A DNA stretch of 64,000 nt from Ancylobacter mangrovi. GTDB lineage: Bacteria > Pseudomonadota > Alphaproteobacteria > Rhizobiales > Xanthobacteraceae. Position 1 is the first letter of the stretch. The number at the start of each line of letters is the position of its first letter. This document shows positions 44,543 to 54,914 of this stretch, piece after piece. The notes beneath the pieces were generated by a model. The model saw only the letters and a list, made by a program, of their open reading frames with translations, ran no database searches and was not told the DNA's origin. A program made the translations under genes and the position numbers. The stretch is taken from positions 186,001 through 250,000 of the forward strand of contig NZ_JANTHZ010000006.1 in NCBI RefSeq assembly GCF_024752355.1, written 5' to 3'.

Positions 44543-45646
44543 CTACTCGCGCGCCTCGAAATCGGTGGTGCGGCTGTCCACCGCCACGGTCTTGATCATC
44601 GCCCAGACGGCGAGGCCGGGGCGCAGGGCGAGCCGCTCCGCGCTCTCGCGCGTCACCATGGCAGCGAGGTGGCCCTCACCGACCTTCAGCACCACGTCGG
44701 CATAGGGCCCCTCGAGCAGCCGGACCTCCTCCACCGTTGCCAGCAGCAGGTTGGAGACCGAGACCTCCTCGGGCCTGGCCAGCGCGATCGCGACGTCGCG
44801 CGCGCGCACTCTTGCGCGCACCGGCGCACCGATCGGCATCTCCACCCGCGGCACCCTGAGCGACCCGCCGAAGAAGGCGAGGTCGGACAGGCCGTAACGC
44901 TCGTCGTGCCGGCTCACCGTGCAGGCGATCAGCGTGCCGAGGTCGAAGCGCCCGACCACCGGCAGGATTTCCGGCGCCGACATCACCTCGCCCACCGGCC
45001 CCGCGGCGACCAGCCGCCCCTCGCGCAGCGCCACGACCATGTCGGCGAGGCGCAGCACCTCGTCGATGGCATGGCTGACATAGAGGATCGGCAGCCGCAT
45101 CTCGTCGCGCAGGCGTTCGAGGTAGGGCAGGATCTCCGCCTTCCGCGCCGCGTCGAGCGCGGCCAGCGGCTCGTCCATCAGGAGCAGGCGCGGCTGGGCC
45201 AGCAGCGCCCGGCCGATGGCGACGCGCTGGCGCTCGCCGCCCGAGAGCGTGTGCGGCCGGCGCGCCAGCAGGTGGCCGATGCCGAGCAGTTCCACCACTG
45301 CCTCGAAGCGGATCGGACGCTCCTTCGCCCGGCTGCGCCGTTCGCCATAGCGCAGGTTGCGCTCGACGCTCATATGCGGGAACAGCCGCGCATCCTGGAA
45401 CACGTAACCCGCCCGGCGCGCCTCGATCGGCACGTCGATGCCGCGCGCGCTGTCGAAGAACGGCTCGCCGTCGATAGCGATACGCCCGCTATCGGGCCGC
45501 ACGACGCCGGCCACCGACTGGATGATGGTGGTCTTGCCAGCGCCCGAGCGGCCGAACAGCGCCGTCACGCCCGAGGTCGGCGCCGCGAAGCCGGCCTCCA
45601 GCGAGAAGCCGCCGGGGCGGTCGATGCGGATATCGATCTCGATCAT
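44543..45646 (-). CDS. modC: Molybdate ABC transporter ATP-binding protein
   Basis: ATPase of the molybdate importer, 367 residues. Walker A is GRSGAGKT (32-39), the signature LSGGERQRVAIGRALL and the Walker B LLLMDEPLAALD follow, and the C-terminal ~130 residues contain a TOBE/Mop molybdate-sensing domain (VRARVRARDVAIA... and MVTRESAERLALRPG). The start ATG overlaps the modB stop (ATGA). The frame continues far upstream inside modB only because of the base composition. It is the last gene of modABC. Confidence 0.95.
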   Translation of the reverse strand: MIEIDIRIDRPGGFSLEAGFAAPTSGVTALFGRSGAGKTTIIQSVAGVVRPDSGRIAIDGEPFFDSARGIDVPIEARRAGYVFQDARLFPHMSVERNLRYGERRSRAKERPIRFEAVVELLGIGHLLARRPHTLSGGERQRVAIGRALLAQPRLLLMDEPLAALDAARKAEILPYLERLRDEMRLPILYVSHAIDEVLRLADMVVALREGRLVAAGPVGEVMSAPEILPVVGRFDLGTLIACTVSRHDERYGLSDLAFFGGSLRVPRVEMPIGAPVRARVRARDVAIALARPEEVSVSNLLLATVEEVRLLEGPYADVVLKVGEGHLAAMVTRESAERLALRPGLAVWAMIKTVAVDSRTTDFEARE

Positions 45647-46332
45647 GCCCGTCCGATCATCACGCGGATTCGCCGGTCGACCAGGCTGGCGAGCAGCAGC
45701 GAGCCGAGCGCGAGCACCACCGACACCACGGTGAGGCGGATCGCCATGGCGTCGCCGTCGGGAAGCTGGGTCGCGCTGTAGATGGCGAGCGGGATGGTGC
45801 GGGTGCGCCCCTCGATGTTCGACACGAAGGTGATGGTGGCGCCGAATTCGCCCAGCGACGCCGCCAGCGACAGCAGCGCGCCGGAGAGGATGCCGGGCAG
45901 CATCAGCGGCAGGGTGATGGAGAAGAACACGTCGAGCCGCGAGGCGCCGAGCGTGCGCGCGGCGGTCTCCAGCCCCCGGTCCACCGCCTCCAGCGCCAGC
46001 CGGATCGCGTTGACCGAGAGCGGGAAGCTGATCACCGCCGCCGCCACCGTCGCGCCGGCGGTGGTGAAGATGAGCTTTATGCCGAACCAGGCGTCGAGAT
46101 ACTGGCCGATCGAGCCGCGCGCGCCCAGCGTCAGCAGCAGGATGTAGCCGACCACGACCTTGGGCAGCACCAGCGGCAGGTAGACCACGCCGTCGAAGAG
46201 ACCCTTGCCCGGGAAGGAGCTGCGCGCCAGCAGCCAGGCCGCGAGCACCGCGAAGGGCAGGCTCCAGAAGGTCGCCCAGAAGGCCACCTTCAGGCTGAGA
46301 TAGACCGCGACCCATTCCTCGGGTGTGAGCAT
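45643..46332 (-). CDS. modB: Molybdate ABC transporter permease
   Basis: Inner-membrane channel of the molybdate importer, 229 residues with five to six hydrophobic segments. The cytoplasmic EAA-type loop that docks ModC is AARTLGASRLDVFFSITLPLMLPGILSG (split here: AARTLGASRLDVFF and SITLPLMLPGIL). It sits 124 bases after modA and overlaps modC by four bases. The long gap upstream holds several palindromes. Confidence 0.95.
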   Translation of the reverse strand: MLTPEEWVAVYLSLKVAFWATFWSLPFAVLAAWLLARSSFPGKGLFDGVVYLPLVLPKVVVGYILLLTLGARGSIGQYLDAWFGIKLIFTTAGATVAAAVISFPLSVNAIRLALEAVDRGLETAARTLGASRLDVFFSITLPLMLPGILSGALLSLAASLGEFGATITFVSNIEGRTRTIPLAIYSATQLPDGDAMAIRLTVVSVVLALGSLLLASLVDRRIRVMIGRA

Positions 46333-46374
46333 CCGGACCTCAAACGCGTCATGCCGGCCGACAGGCGGCCGGCT

Positions 46375-46437
46375 CCGGCACGGTGCCGGGAAATGGCCGC
46401 GCGATCCCGGCCCGCCGCGCGGGGCGCCGGGATCGCG
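46375..46437. repeat. Palindrome cluster between modA and modB
   Basis: The main element has perfect 12-base arms, CGCGATCCCGGC (46400-46411) and GCCGGGATCGCG (46426-46437), with a 14-base GC loop that can itself pair. A second, CCGGCAC-G-GTGCCGG, lies at 46375-46389. They would form strong mRNA hairpins just 3' of modA. Such structures often protect the binding-protein message or cause partial termination, giving more ModA than ModBC; that is inference. Confidence 0.65.
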
Positions 46438-46456
46438 TCGGCACGACCGGGACGGA

Positions 46457-47248
46457 TTATTTCACCACGACGCCGGAGTTGGCAAAGATCTCCTTAGCTT
46501 CCGGCGAAACGAGGAAATCGAAGAACGCCTTGGCCGCCGGCGTGTCCTGCCCCTTCACGATCTCGAACGGATATTCGATCGCCGGGTGCGAATCCGCGGG
46601 GAAGGTGCCGACCACCTTCACGTCCTTGGTGATGGCCGCGTCGGTCGAGTAGACCACGCCCGCCGTCGCCTCGCCGCGCTCCACCAGCGCCAGCGCGGCG
46701 CGCACATTTTCGGCGCCGACGACGTGCGACTTCACCGTGTCCCACTGGCCGAGGCTGGTCAGCGCGGTCTTGGCGTAGATGCCGACCGGCACGCTGTCGG
46801 TGAGGCCGGTGACGAGCTTGCCGTCCGCGCCGAGGAAGGCTTTCCAGTCGAACGACTTGTCGAGCGTCACGGGCTTGGCCGTGCCCGCCGGCATGATCAG
46901 CACCAGGCTGTTGCCGATCGGGGTGACGCGGGTGTCCTTCAGCGTCAGGCCCTTCTCCTCGGTGAAGTCCATCCACTTGGTGTCGGCCGAGGCGAAGATC
47001 GAGGCGGGCGCGCCGGACTGGAGCTGCTTGGCGAGCGCCGAGGAGCCGGCGAAGGAGAAGGTCACTTTCTTGCCGGTCTTCGCCGTATAGGCCTTGCCGA
47101 TGTCCTGGAACGCGTTGGTCAGGCTCGAGGCGGCGAAGACGATGGGCGTCTCGTCGGCCCGCGCCTCGCGCAGGGCGAGCGGCGCCAGCAGGGCGGAAGC
47201 GAGCGCGAGGGTCGCGGCGGCGCGAAGGAAGGAACGGCGGGACGGCAT
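46457..47248 (-). CDS. modA: Molybdate ABC transporter substrate-binding protein
   Basis: Periplasmic molybdate-binding protein, 263 residues. The N-terminus SRRSFLRAAATLAL is a twin-arginine type signal (RRxFL), cleaved near EARA-DET. Typical ModA features follow: FAASSLTNAFQDIGKAYTA (about 33-51), FSFAGSSALAKQLQ with ligand-binding Ser residues, and VVYSTDAA. The start is the ATG at 47248; the upstream extension crosses an AT-rich promoter. It is first in modABC, with repeated CATATATCC motifs just upstream. Confidence 0.94.
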   Translation of the reverse strand: MPSRRSFLRAAATLALASALLAPLALREARADETPIVFAASSLTNAFQDIGKAYTAKTGKKVTFSFAGSSALAKQLQSGAPASIFASADTKWMDFTEEKGLTLKDTRVTPIGNSLVLIMPAGTAKPVTLDKSFDWKAFLGADGKLVTGLTDSVPVGIYAKTALTSLGQWDTVKSHVVGAENVRAALALVERGEATAGVVYSTDAAITKDVKVVGTFPADSHPAIEYPFEIVKGQDTPAAKAFFDFLVSPEAKEIFANSGVVVK

Positions 47249-47265
47249 GGCTGGGCTCCCCTGAT

Positions 47266-47305
47266 CATATATCCAGCGGTATACATATATCCATCCATAT
47301 ACATG
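47266..47305 (-). promoter_or_regulatory. AT-rich repeated motif upstream of modA, candidate molybdate-responsive operator
   Basis: CATATATCCA occurs at 47266 and again at 47284, followed by CATATACATG at 47296, in a patch that is strikingly AT-rich for this chromosome. Molybdate operons of proteobacteria are normally repressed by ModE-type proteins at TATAT-containing dyads directly in front of modA. The match to the published box is only partial. The rest of the 252-base gap up to the next gene shows nothing clear. Confidence 0.45.
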
Positions 47306-47500
47306 ATTAAATACGGAATGCCAGCCGTCGGGCACCCCCGCACCGCCTCGGATTTCATGAAGCAACGATTTTCGCGCGTCTTCGGCGGCCGCACAGGCGC
47401 GCGCGGCCCGCGGGCGGCCTGCCGCGAGCGTCCATGGGGCGGCGCGGGCGCGCCCTACCCCGAAAGATGGAATGTCGTCAGAAAGGCATCCGGGTGAGGA

Positions 47501-47743
47501 TCAGCCGATCACACCCGGATAGCTTGCCGCCTCTACGGCGACACGCTCGGCCTCGGGCACGAGCTCCCATGCGGGAAACGCCTCGCCGTCCTTGCCGAAC
47601 ACGATGGAGGGACCATGGCTGACCGTGCGTCCGCCATTGCCGTCATCCACCACGGAGAATTCGTAGATGTGGTGCGCCACTTTGTGCATCACGCGCACGG
47701 TGGAAGGCGAAAGAGTGACGATGTCGAATTCGCCATACGGCAT
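47501..47743 (-). CDS. Small hypothetical protein (80 aa)
   Basis: An 80-residue protein beginning MPYGEFDIVTLSPSTVRVM. The ATG at 47743 has GAGGGG upstream and is preferred over the longer open frame. The sequence has no signal or membrane segment, alternates beta-strand-like stretches and ends hydrophobic. I do not recognise it. It stands alone between modA and the glycogen operon and could be the last gene of the latter, although 223 bases separate them. Confidence 0.6.
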   Translation of the reverse strand: MPYGEFDIVTLSPSTVRVMHKVAHHIYEFSVVDDGNGGRTVSHGPSIVFGKDGEAFPAWELVPEAERVAVEAASYPGVIG

Positions 47744-47966
47744 GTCGTTCCCCTCCCTCTCCGCTCGATGGCGGCTGGACCGGCCGCTTGGCGCGGCTCG
47801 GCGCAACGCGACACTGGTTCGCGATTAGCAGACTTTGGTCGAGCTTGCGCGCCTCGACAACGAAAAAATAACCATGCGCAGTGCGGTAGGAAAAAGCGGT
47901 GGATAATCCACGTCTTGCTGCGCCGCGAAGGCGGGGCGGGCGCGGCGCGATCCTGCCGCAGCGAGC

Positions 47967-50900
47967 CTAGCCCTCACCCCGGCCGCGCTCGTGCGCCATC
48001 GCGTCGAGCGTGCCGCGCGCGCGGGCGCCCTCGAAGATGGCCCCCGCGGTGTGCGCCATGCGCCGGCGCCAGTTCGGCCGCTCCCGGTCGGTGCCGGGCA
48101 GGTTGACCGCGGCCAGTTCGCCGGCGAGGTCGTCGAGCTGGGCCAGGGCGAGCATCGAGCCGGTGCGGGCGATGAAGGCGTGCACCGCCGCCACGAAGCT
48201 GTCGTCGAGCGGCGCGTCCGGCGCCAGCGCGGCCGCGATCAGGCCCTCCTGCAGCAGCGCCGCGCCGAGCCGCGCCTTCTCCGCCGCCCGCTCGGCGAGC
48301 GCGGCCACGCGCGTGGCATCGGTCTCCAGCCCCAGCGAATGGCGCTCGTCTATGTCGGCGCCGACCCACCAGCCCGCCAGCGTCGGCAGGTCGTGGGTGG
48401 AGACGCAGGCCGCCGCCGCCTGCGGGTAGTCCTCCGGCGGCGCGAAGGTGCCGTCGCGCCGCTCGAACCACAGCACCCGGTAGGAAAGCATGCGCTCCCC
48501 GCCAAGCTGCTCGCGCATGCCGGCCGGCACGGTTCCGAGGTCCTCGCCGACCACGAGGCACTTCGCCCGCTCGCTCTCCAGCGCCACCTGCCCCGCCATG
48601 TCCTCGAACGGCATGGCGACATAGGCCCCCTCCGCCGCCCCCTCGCCGCGCGGCATCAGGAACAGGCGCCGCAGGCCCATCACATGGTCGATCCGGAGCG
48701 CCCCGGCATGGCGCATGTTCGTCTCCACCAGCCGCGCGAAGCTGCGATAGCCGTCGCGCTGCAGGGCCAGCGGGTCGAAGGGCGGCAGGTTCCAGTTCTG
48801 CCCCTCCGGGCCCAGCGGGTCGGGCGGCGCGCCGATGGTCACGCCCTGCATCAGCATGCCGGCCTCCGACCACGCCTCCGCCCCGTCCATCGCCGTGCCG
48901 ACGGCAAGGTCCCGGTAGAAGCCGAGCTCCAGCCCCGCCTCGCGCGCCTTCGCGGCGGCGGCGGCGAACTGGCGGTCGGCGACCCATTGCAGCCACAGCA
49001 CGAAGCGCACCTCGCGCTCATTGGCCCAGGCGAACGCCTCCACCGCCGGGTCGGCGGAGGCGGCGAGCCCGTCCGGCCAGTCGCGCCAGTTGGTGCCCGG
49101 ATGCATTCCCGAGATCACCTCGAAGGTCGCGAAGCGCCTCAGCGTCGTTCCGCCCTCGGCGACGAAACTGTCGAAATCGGGGTCAGGCGCCGCCTCGAAG
49201 CCGGCGAAGGCCGCGCGCAGCGCCGCCTCCTTGCCCGCCCAGACGCGCGGATAGTCGACCGAGCCCAGCGCCGCCAGCGGTGCGAAAGGCGCCGCATCGC
49301 CGCCCAGCGCGGCGACGTCGATATAGATCGGGTCGAGGAAGCGCCGGTCGGAGGGCGAATAGGGGCTCGCCCGCTCGCGGTCGGCGAGGAACAGCGCGTG
49401 CAGCGGGTTGAGGCCGAGCACCGCCCCGCCCGCCTGCGCCACCCGCGCGCCGAGGTCGGCCAGCGCGGTGAAGTCGCCGATGCCCTGGTCGCCCGTCTCG
49501 CGCCGCAGCGTGTAGAGATGCGCGGCGACGCCGAAGCACCGCCCGCCCTGCTCCAGCGCCGGCGGCAGGTAGCAGGCGCGCGGCGCCACGGTGAGGAGGC
49601 AGGTCTCGTCGCCCAGCGTCAGCGTGTGCCGGCCCACCGGCAGCTCGGGCAGCGTCACCGTGTTCGCCTGCGCCAGCCGCCCGTCCGGCCGCTCCAGCGT
49701 GTGCCGCTCGCCCTCGCCGGGGCGGACGGCGAACTCCATCTCGCTGCCGTCCTCGAGCTTGAGGCCGAGGTCGAGCCGGCGCGGCGCGCTCGCCGCCGCC
49801 CCGCCGAGCCGCAGCGTGCGCGGCTCGCCCACCCGCAGCACCCGGGCGAAGGGCACGCCATGGGCGAAATGCTGGTCGGAAAGCTTGGCGAGGCTGTCGC
49901 GCACCTCGCCCGCCCCCTGCGCGGACAGGCGCAGCGCGGCGAGCAGGGAGCGCTTGGTGTCGTCGCTGACGCTATGGCGCGTGCCGTTCACGTCCCACCA
50001 TTCCGGGGCGATGCCGGCGGCCGAGGAAAGCTTCTCCAGCAGCGCGGGGTCCGAGCCGCGCCCCGGCGTACCGGGCACCGACTGCTCGACCAGCACCTGC
50101 ACCGAACGCGGCGCCAGCGGATCGCCCGCGCCCGCGCCCGCGCCCGCCGGCCGAGCCGTGTCGGCGGCGACGTGCCAGCCCAGTCCCTCGCGGGGCGCCG
50201 GCAGGGTGAGCTCGCGCGCCTCGTCGGATGCGTTGAGCGCCACCGCCACCCGGTCCGCCGGCGCGTCGCCGGAAGCGGGCACGTAGAACACCGCCACCAG
50301 CGTCCGGTTGCCGCCATCCTCCCACGGCACCGGCCCGCCCTCGGGCGCGCGCCACTCGACGTCGGCGATCCCGCTCGCATCGACCGGCCGCCCGGTGAGC
50401 GGCGCCTCGCCGCGCAGCGCCGGGTGCGCCCGCCGCAGCGCGATCAGGCGCGCGGTGAAGGCGGCGAGTTCCTCGTCCACCTTGGACCAGTCGAGCCAGG
50501 TCAGCTCGTTGTCCTGCGCATAGGCATTGTTGTTGCCGGCCTGCGAGCGGGCGCATTCGTCGCCCATGGTCAGCATCGGCGTGCCGCGCGCGATGATGAG
50601 CGTCGCCAGAAGCGCCCGCATGTCGCCATGGCGTGCCGCCATCACGCCGGCATCGTCGGTCCAGCCTTCGACGCCGTGGTTCCAGCTGTGGTTGTCGTCG
50701 GTGCCGTCGCGGTTTCCCTCGCCGTTCGCCTCGTTGTGCTTGTGCTCGAACGAGACCAGATCGGCCAGGGTGAAGCCGTCATGGGCGGTGATGAAGTTGA
50801 TCGCGCGCGAGAGCGGCCGCCGCCGCGCCGCGAACACGTCGGCCGAGCCCGAGAGCCGGGTCGCGAGCTCGCCCACCGCCCCGCCGTCGCCGCGCCAGAA

Positions 50901-52121
50901 GCGCCGCGCCGCGTCGCGGAACTTGTCGTTCCATTCCGCCCAGTTGGCCGGGAACTGCCCGACCTGATAGCCCCCCGGCCCGATGTCCCAGGGTTCGGCG
51001 ATCAGCGCCAGCTCGCGAAGCTGCGGGTCCTGCTGCAGGGCGGCGAAGAACGGCGCCTCGGGGTCGAACCCGTCCGGCCGGCGCCCCAGCGTCGCCGCGA
51101 GGTCGAACCGGAAGCCGTCGAGCCCCGCCCCGGCCCAGCGCCGCAGCATGTCCATGCCGAGCCGCATCACCGGCATGCGCTCCAGCGCCAGCGTGTTGCC
51201 GGTGCCGGCGTCGTTGATCAGCCGGCCCGCATCCTCGCGGGCGTGGCGGTAATAGGTCGCGTTGTCGAGCCCGCGCAGGCTGACGGTGGGGCCGAACACG
51301 TCGCTCTCGCCGGTGTGGTTCAGCACCACATCCAGCACCACCCTTATGCCCGCCTCGTGCAGCGCCTCGATGGCGCGGCGCACCTCGGTGAAGCCACCCG
51401 GCGCGAGGCGCGGGTCCGGCGCGCCGAACACCACCGGGTTGTAGCCCCAGTAATTGGACAGGCCGAGCGGCGGCAGGTGGCGCTCGTCGATCCACGCCAT
51501 GGAAGGCATCAGCTCGACCGTGGTCACGCCGAGCTTGACCAGATGCTCCAGCGCCGGCGGCTGGGCGAGCGCGGCGAAGGTGCCGCGCATCTCGAGCGGG
51601 ATCGCCGGGTGCTGTCTGGTGAAGCCGCGCACGTGCAGCTCGTAGAACACCTCGTCGTCCCAGGGGAACGAGCCGGCGCGGGAGGGCGGCTCGGCGGTCG
51701 GGTGGGCGACGATCGCCTTCGGCACCAACCCCGCGCTGTCGACCTCGTCGCGCGGCGCGCCGTGGGCGCGCGTGTCGAACAGCGCCGGCGCCAGCACGAA
51801 CGGCCGGTCGAGCCGGCTCGCATAGGGGTCGACCAGCAGCTTGTAGGGGTTGAAGCGGTGTCCTTCCTGCGGCGCCCACGGACCTGCGGCGCGCAGGCCG
51901 TAGCGCGCCCCCGGCGGCACGCCGCCGATATGGCCGTGGAACACGTCCCCCGTTCGCGCGGGCAGCGCGAGGCGGGCGATCTCGCGCTCGCCCTTCGCGT
52001 CGAACAGGCAGAACTCGATCCGTTCGGCATGGGCCGAAAACACCGCGACATTGACGCCGCGCGCATCGGCGGTGACGCCCAGCGGCTCCGGCGAGCCCGG
52101 CTCGAGCCGGTGCTCGCTCAA
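47967..52121 (-). CDS. Fused glycogen debranching enzyme GlgX and 4-alpha-glucanotransferase MalQ
   Basis: A single 1384-residue protein. Residues 1 to about 675 are a GlgX/isoamylase: N-terminal CBM48-like domain, then a GH13 barrel with [14 protein letters not shown] (nucleophile Asp), LALIAEPWD (acid Glu) and [14 protein letters not shown]. Residues about 685-1384 are a GH77 Mal[15 protein letters not shown] (nucleophile Asp), [10 protein letters not shown] (acid Glu) and [13 protein letters not shown]. Both active sites are intact and no frameshift is seen in between. GlgX cuts branch stubs left by phosphorylase, and MalQ rearranges the released maltooligosaccharides, so the fusion would channel the product. 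It is the last gene of glgP-B-C-A-X and overlaps glgA by four bases. Confidence 0.92.
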   Translation of the reverse strand: MSEHRLEPGSPEPLGVTADARGVNVAVFSAHAERIEFCLFDAKGEREIARLALPARTGDVFHGHIGGVPPGARYGLRAAGPWAPQEGHRFNPYKLLVDPYASRLDRPFVLAPALFDTRAHGAPRDEVDSAGLVPKAIVAHPTAEPPSRAGSFPWDDEVFYELHVRGFTRQHPAIPLEMRGTFAALAQPPALEHLVKLGVTTVELMPSMAWIDERHLPPLGLSNYWGYNPVVFGAPDPRLAPGGFTEVRRAIEALHEAGIRVVLDVVLNHTGESDVFGPTVSLRGLDNATYYRHAREDAGRLINDAGTGNTLALERMPVMRLGMDMLRRWAGAGLDGFRFDLAATLGRRPDGFDPEAPFFAALQQDPQLRELALIAEPWDIGPGGYQVGQFPANWAEWNDKFRDAARRFWRGDGGAVGELATRLSGSADVFAARRRPLSRAINFITAHDGFTLADLVSFEHKHNEANGEGNRDGTDDNHSWNHGVEGWTDDAGVMAARHGDMRALLATLIIARGTPMLTMGDECARSQAGNNNAYAQDNELTWLDWSKVDEELAAFTARLIALRRAHPALRGEAPLTGRPVDASGIADVEWRAPEGGPVPWEDGGNRTLVAVFYVPASGDAPADRVAVALNASDEARELTLPAPREGLGWHVAADTARPAGAGAGAGDPLAPRSVQVLVEQSVPGTPGRGSDPALLEKLSSAAGIAPEWWDVNGTRHSVSDDTKRSLLAALRLSAQGAGEVRDSLAKLSDQHFAHGVPFARVLRVGEPRTLRLGGAAASAPRRLDLGLKLEDGSEMEFAVRPGEGERHTLERPDGRLAQANTVTLPELPVGRHTLTLGDETCLLTVAPRACYLPPALEQGGRCFGVAAHLYTLRRETGDQGIGDFTALADLGARVAQAGGAVLGLNPLHALFLADRERASPYSPSDRRFLDPIYIDVAALGGDAAPFAPLAALGSVDYPRVWAGKEAALRAAFAGFEAAPDPDFDSFVAEGGTTLRRFATFEVISGMHPGTNWRDWPDGLAASADPAVEAFAWANEREVRFVLWLQWVADRQFAAAAAKAREAGLELGFYRDLAVGTAMDGAEAWSEAGMLMQGVTIGAPPDPLGPEGQNWNLPPFDPLALQRDGYRSFARLVETNMRHAGALRIDHVMGLRRLFLMPRGEGAAEGAYVAMPFEDMAGQVALESERAKCLVVGEDLGTVPAGMREQLGGERMLSYRVLWFERRDGTFAPPEDYPQAAAACVSTHDLPTLAGWWVGADIDERHSLGLETDATRVAALAERAAEKARLGAALLQEGLIAAALAPDAPLDDSFVAAVHAFIARTGSMLALAQLDDLAGELAAVNLPGTDRERPNWRRRMAHTAGAIFEGARARGTLDAMAHERGRGEG

Positions 52122-53575
52122 GCCCCGCGCTCCGCCGCGAGGGTGCGGTAGAGCCGGTCATATTCGACCGCCGCCCGCTCCCACGAGACGTCGGTCGCCA
52201 TCGCGTTGCGCTGCAGCTTCGCCCACAGCGCCGGCTTGCCCCACAGCGCGTGGGTGCGCCGCAGCGCCTGCCGCAGCGCCGGCCCGGTGACGGGGGAGAA
52301 CTGAACGCCCGTCCCCACGCCGATCGAGCACGCCATCTCGTTGGCGTCGATCACCGTGTCGGCGAGCCCGCCGACCCGCGCCACCACGGGCAGCGCGCCG
52401 TAGCGCAGCGCCGCGAGCTGGGTCAGCCCGCAGGGCTCGAAGCGCGAGGGCACGATCAGCGCGTCCGAGCCCGCCTGCACCAGATGCGCCATCCCCTCGT
52501 CATAGCCGAACCAGGCGGCGATCCGCCCGGCATGGGCCTCCGAGGCGCCGGAGAAGCGGCCCGACAGATCGGCATCGCCCGAGCCCAGCAGCGCGAGCTG
52601 GGCGCCCATGTCGAGCAGCGTGCCGATATTCTCGGCCAGCAGGTCGAGCCCCTTCTGCCAGGACAGCCGGCTCACAACGCCGAACAGCAGCGCGCCGGGG
52701 TCCTCGTCGAGCCCGAGGCGCCGCTGCAGCTCCGCCTTGTTGGCCGCCCGCGCCTTCAGCCGCCGGGCATCGAAGCGCGCCGGCAGGTGCTCGTCGGCCA
52801 TCGGGTCCCAGGCCTCGGTGTCGAGCCCGTTGAGGATGCCGGAGAGCACGTCGGCACGGTCGTTCAGCAGCCCTTCCAGCCCCATGCCGCCCTCCGGCAG
52901 CAGGATTTCGCCGGCATAGCTGGGCGAGACGGTGGTGATGCGGTCGGCGAGCTTCAGCCCGGCCTTCAGGTAACCCACCGTCCCGTAATACTCGATGCCG
53001 TGGATCGAGAACGCCTCGGGCGGGAAGCCGAGATGGGCGGCGATCGCGCCGGGGAATTTGCCCTGGAACGCCATGTTGTGGATCGTCATCACCGTCCCGG
53101 GCCGCCACCCGCCGGAATAGTGCAGATAGGCCGGCGCCAGCCCCGCCTGCCAGTCATGGGCATGGACCACCTGCGGCACGAAGCCGGGCACCAGCCCGCG
53201 CCCGATGCCCGAGGCGACCGCGCTGAGCGCGGCGAAGCGCTCGGCATTGTCGCTCCAGTCGGCGCCGGTCTCGTCGACATAGGGGCCGCCCGGGCGGTCG
53301 AACAGGTGCGGGGCGTCGATGACGAACAGGTCGAGCCCGGCCGCCTTCGCCGCCAGCAGCCGCGCCGGGCCGCCGAACAGATGGTCGAAATGATAGACCG
53401 GCTCCGCCTCGACCATCGCGCCGAGCACGGCGGGATAGCCGGGGATGAGCGTGTGCATCTCCACGCCGTGGCGCGCCAGAGCCGCCGGCAGCGCGCCGGC
53501 GACATCGGCCAGCCCGCCCGTCTTCACCAGCGGATAGACCTCGGAGACGACCGAAAGAACCTTGAACTCAGACAC
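52118..53575 (-). CDS. glgA: Glycogen synthase
   Basis: Extends alpha-1,4-glucan chains from ADP-glucose. The 485-residue GT5 enzyme starts with the ADP-glucose binding motif [14 protein letters not shown] (17-30). The C-terminal domain has [12 protein letters not shown] and the E-x7-E-type segment [15 protein letters not shown]. The length is normal. The start is 63 bases after glgC, and the stop overlaps the GlgX-MalQ start. Confidence 0.96.
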   Translation of the reverse strand: MSEFKVLSVVSEVYPLVKTGGLADVAGALPAALARHGVEMHTLIPGYPAVLGAMVEAEPVYHFDHLFGGPARLLAAKAAGLDLFVIDAPHLFDRPGGPYVDETGADWSDNAERFAALSAVASGIGRGLVPGFVPQVVHAHDWQAGLAPAYLHYSGGWRPGTVMTIHNMAFQGKFPGAIAAHLGFPPEAFSIHGIEYYGTVGYLKAGLKLADRITTVSPSYAGEILLPEGGMGLEGLLNDRADVLSGILNGLDTEAWDPMADEHLPARFDARRLKARAANKAELQRRLGLDEDPGALLFGVVSRLSWQKGLDLLAENIGTLLDMGAQLALLGSGDADLSGRFSGASEAHAGRIAAWFGYDEGMAHLVQAGSDALIVPSRFEPCGLTQLAALRYGALPVVARVGGLADTVIDANEMACSIGVGTGVQFSPVTGPALRQALRRTHALWGKPALWAKLQRNAMATDVSWERAAVEYDRLYRTLAAERGA

Positions 53576-53638
53576 GCAGCCGTCCCCGTATCCCCAACCC
53601 CGCTACCATAGCACCCGGGCGCCGCCCCGTCCGGCCGG

Positions 53639-54907
53639 CTAGAGCTCCAGCCGGTCGATCATCGACTGGGTGATCAGGCAGATCCCCTTGTCGGTGCGCC
53701 GGAAGCGCTTGGCGTCCAGCTCCGGGTCCTCGCCGACGACGAGGCCCTCGGGAATGCGCACATGGGAATCGATCACCACGTTCTTCAGCCGCGCCGAGCG
53801 GCCGACCTCGACATAGGGCAGGATCACCCCGTTCTCGATCGAGCCGTAGGAGTTCACCCGCACGCCGGTGAACAACAGCGCGCGGCGCAGCGACGAGCCG
53901 GAGATGATGCACCCGCCCGAGACCAGCGAGGAGATCGCCTGCCCGCGCCGGCCCTCGTCGTCATGCACGAACTTGGCCGGCGGCGTGATCTCGGCATAGG
54001 TCCAGATCGGCCAGTCGCGATCGTAGAGATCGAGCTCGGGCACCACGCCGGTGAGGTCGATATTGGCCTCCCAATAGGCGTCGACCGTGCCGACGTCGCG
54101 CCAATAGGGCGCGGTCTCCATGTCCGAGCGCACGCAGGAGCGCGAGAAGTGGTGCGCGCAGGCTTTGCCGTGCTTGACGATGTAGGGGATGATGTCCTTG
54201 CCGAAATCGTGGGTCGAGTGCGGGTCGGCCGCGTCGCGGCGCAGCTGCTCGATCAGGAACGCGGTCTCGAACACGTAGATGCCCATCGAGGCCAGCGCCT
54301 TGTCCGGCCGGCCCGGCATGGAGGGCGGCTGCTTCGGCTTCTCCAGGAAGGAGAGGATGTTGTCGTTCTCGTCGACATGCATCACGCCGAACGCGGTCGC
54401 CTCGTCGAGCGGCACCTCGAGGCAGCCGACCGTCACGTCGGCCCCCTGGTCGACATGCTGCTGCAGCATGAACTCGTAGTCCTGCTTGTAGACGTGGTCG
54501 CCGGCCAGGATGATGATGTGCTGGGTGCCGTAGGCCTCGATGATGTCGAGGTTCTGGAACACGGCGTCCGCCGTTCCCAGATACCACATGCTCTCGGAGA
54601 CGCGCTGGCTCGCCGGCAGCACGTCGAAGCTCTCGTTGCGCTCGTGGCGGAAGAAGTTCCAGCCACGCTGCATGTGCCGGATCAGGCTGTGCGCCTGGTA
54701 CTGGGTGGCGACGCCGATGCGGCGTATGCCCGAATTGAGCGCATTCGACAGCGTGAAATCGATGATGCGCGACTTGCCGCCAAAATAGACCGCCGGCTTG
54801 GCGCGCCGGTCCGTCAGTTCCATCAGGCGGCTGCCTCGTCCTCCGGCGAGCACATAGGCCATGGCCGTGCGGGCGAGCGGAGCGTTGTGGGACAACCGTG
54901 GTGCCAT
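53639..54907 (-). CDS. glgC: Glucose-1-phosphate adenylyltransferase
   Basis: Makes ADP-glucose from glucose 1-phosphate and ATP, the regulated step of glycogen synthesis. It has 422 residues. The nucleotidyltransferase signature is split between [15 protein letters not shown] (with the catalytic GGxGxRL) and [16 protein letters not shown]; the later [16 protein letters not shown] and C-terminal left-handed beta-helix strands are also present. I chose the ATG at 54907, seven bases after the glgB stop, with GGGGAG upstream. The family is allosterically controlled by central metabolites. Confidence 0.96.
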   Translation of the reverse strand: MAPRLSHNAPLARTAMAYVLAGGRGSRLMELTDRRAKPAVYFGGKSRIIDFTLSNALNSGIRRIGVATQYQAHSLIRHMQRGWNFFRHERNESFDVLPASQRVSESMWYLGTADAVFQNLDIIEAYGTQHIIILAGDHVYKQDYEFMLQQHVDQGADVTVGCLEVPLDEATAFGVMHVDENDNILSFLEKPKQPPSMPGRPDKALASMGIYVFETAFLIEQLRRDAADPHSTHDFGKDIIPYIVKHGKACAHHFSRSCVRSDMETAPYWRDVGTVDAYWEANIDLTGVVPELDLYDRDWPIWTYAEITPPAKFVHDDEGRRGQAISSLVSGGCIISGSSLRRALLFTGVRVNSYGSIENGVILPYVEVGRSARLKNVVIDSHVRIPEGLVVGEDPELDAKRFRRTDKGICLITQSMIDRLEL

Positions 54908-54914
54908 GTAGCGT

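Noticed and set aside
44543..46315. A 590-codon frame that would fuse modC to upstream sequence
   Set aside because: The upstream part is an out-of-frame reading of modB; the modC start at 45646 has the ATGA overlap and the normal family N-terminus.
49000..52100. Possible assembly joint between glgX and malQ
   Set aside because: The reading frame is continuous, both domains are complete, and the linker shows no repeat or composition change; a true fusion is the simpler reading, though reads should confirm it.
47991..52151. Plus-strand open frame of 1386 codons opposite the GlgX-MalQ gene
   Set aside because: Arg- and Glu-rich translation without motifs, exactly mirrored by a well-supported enzyme on the other strand.
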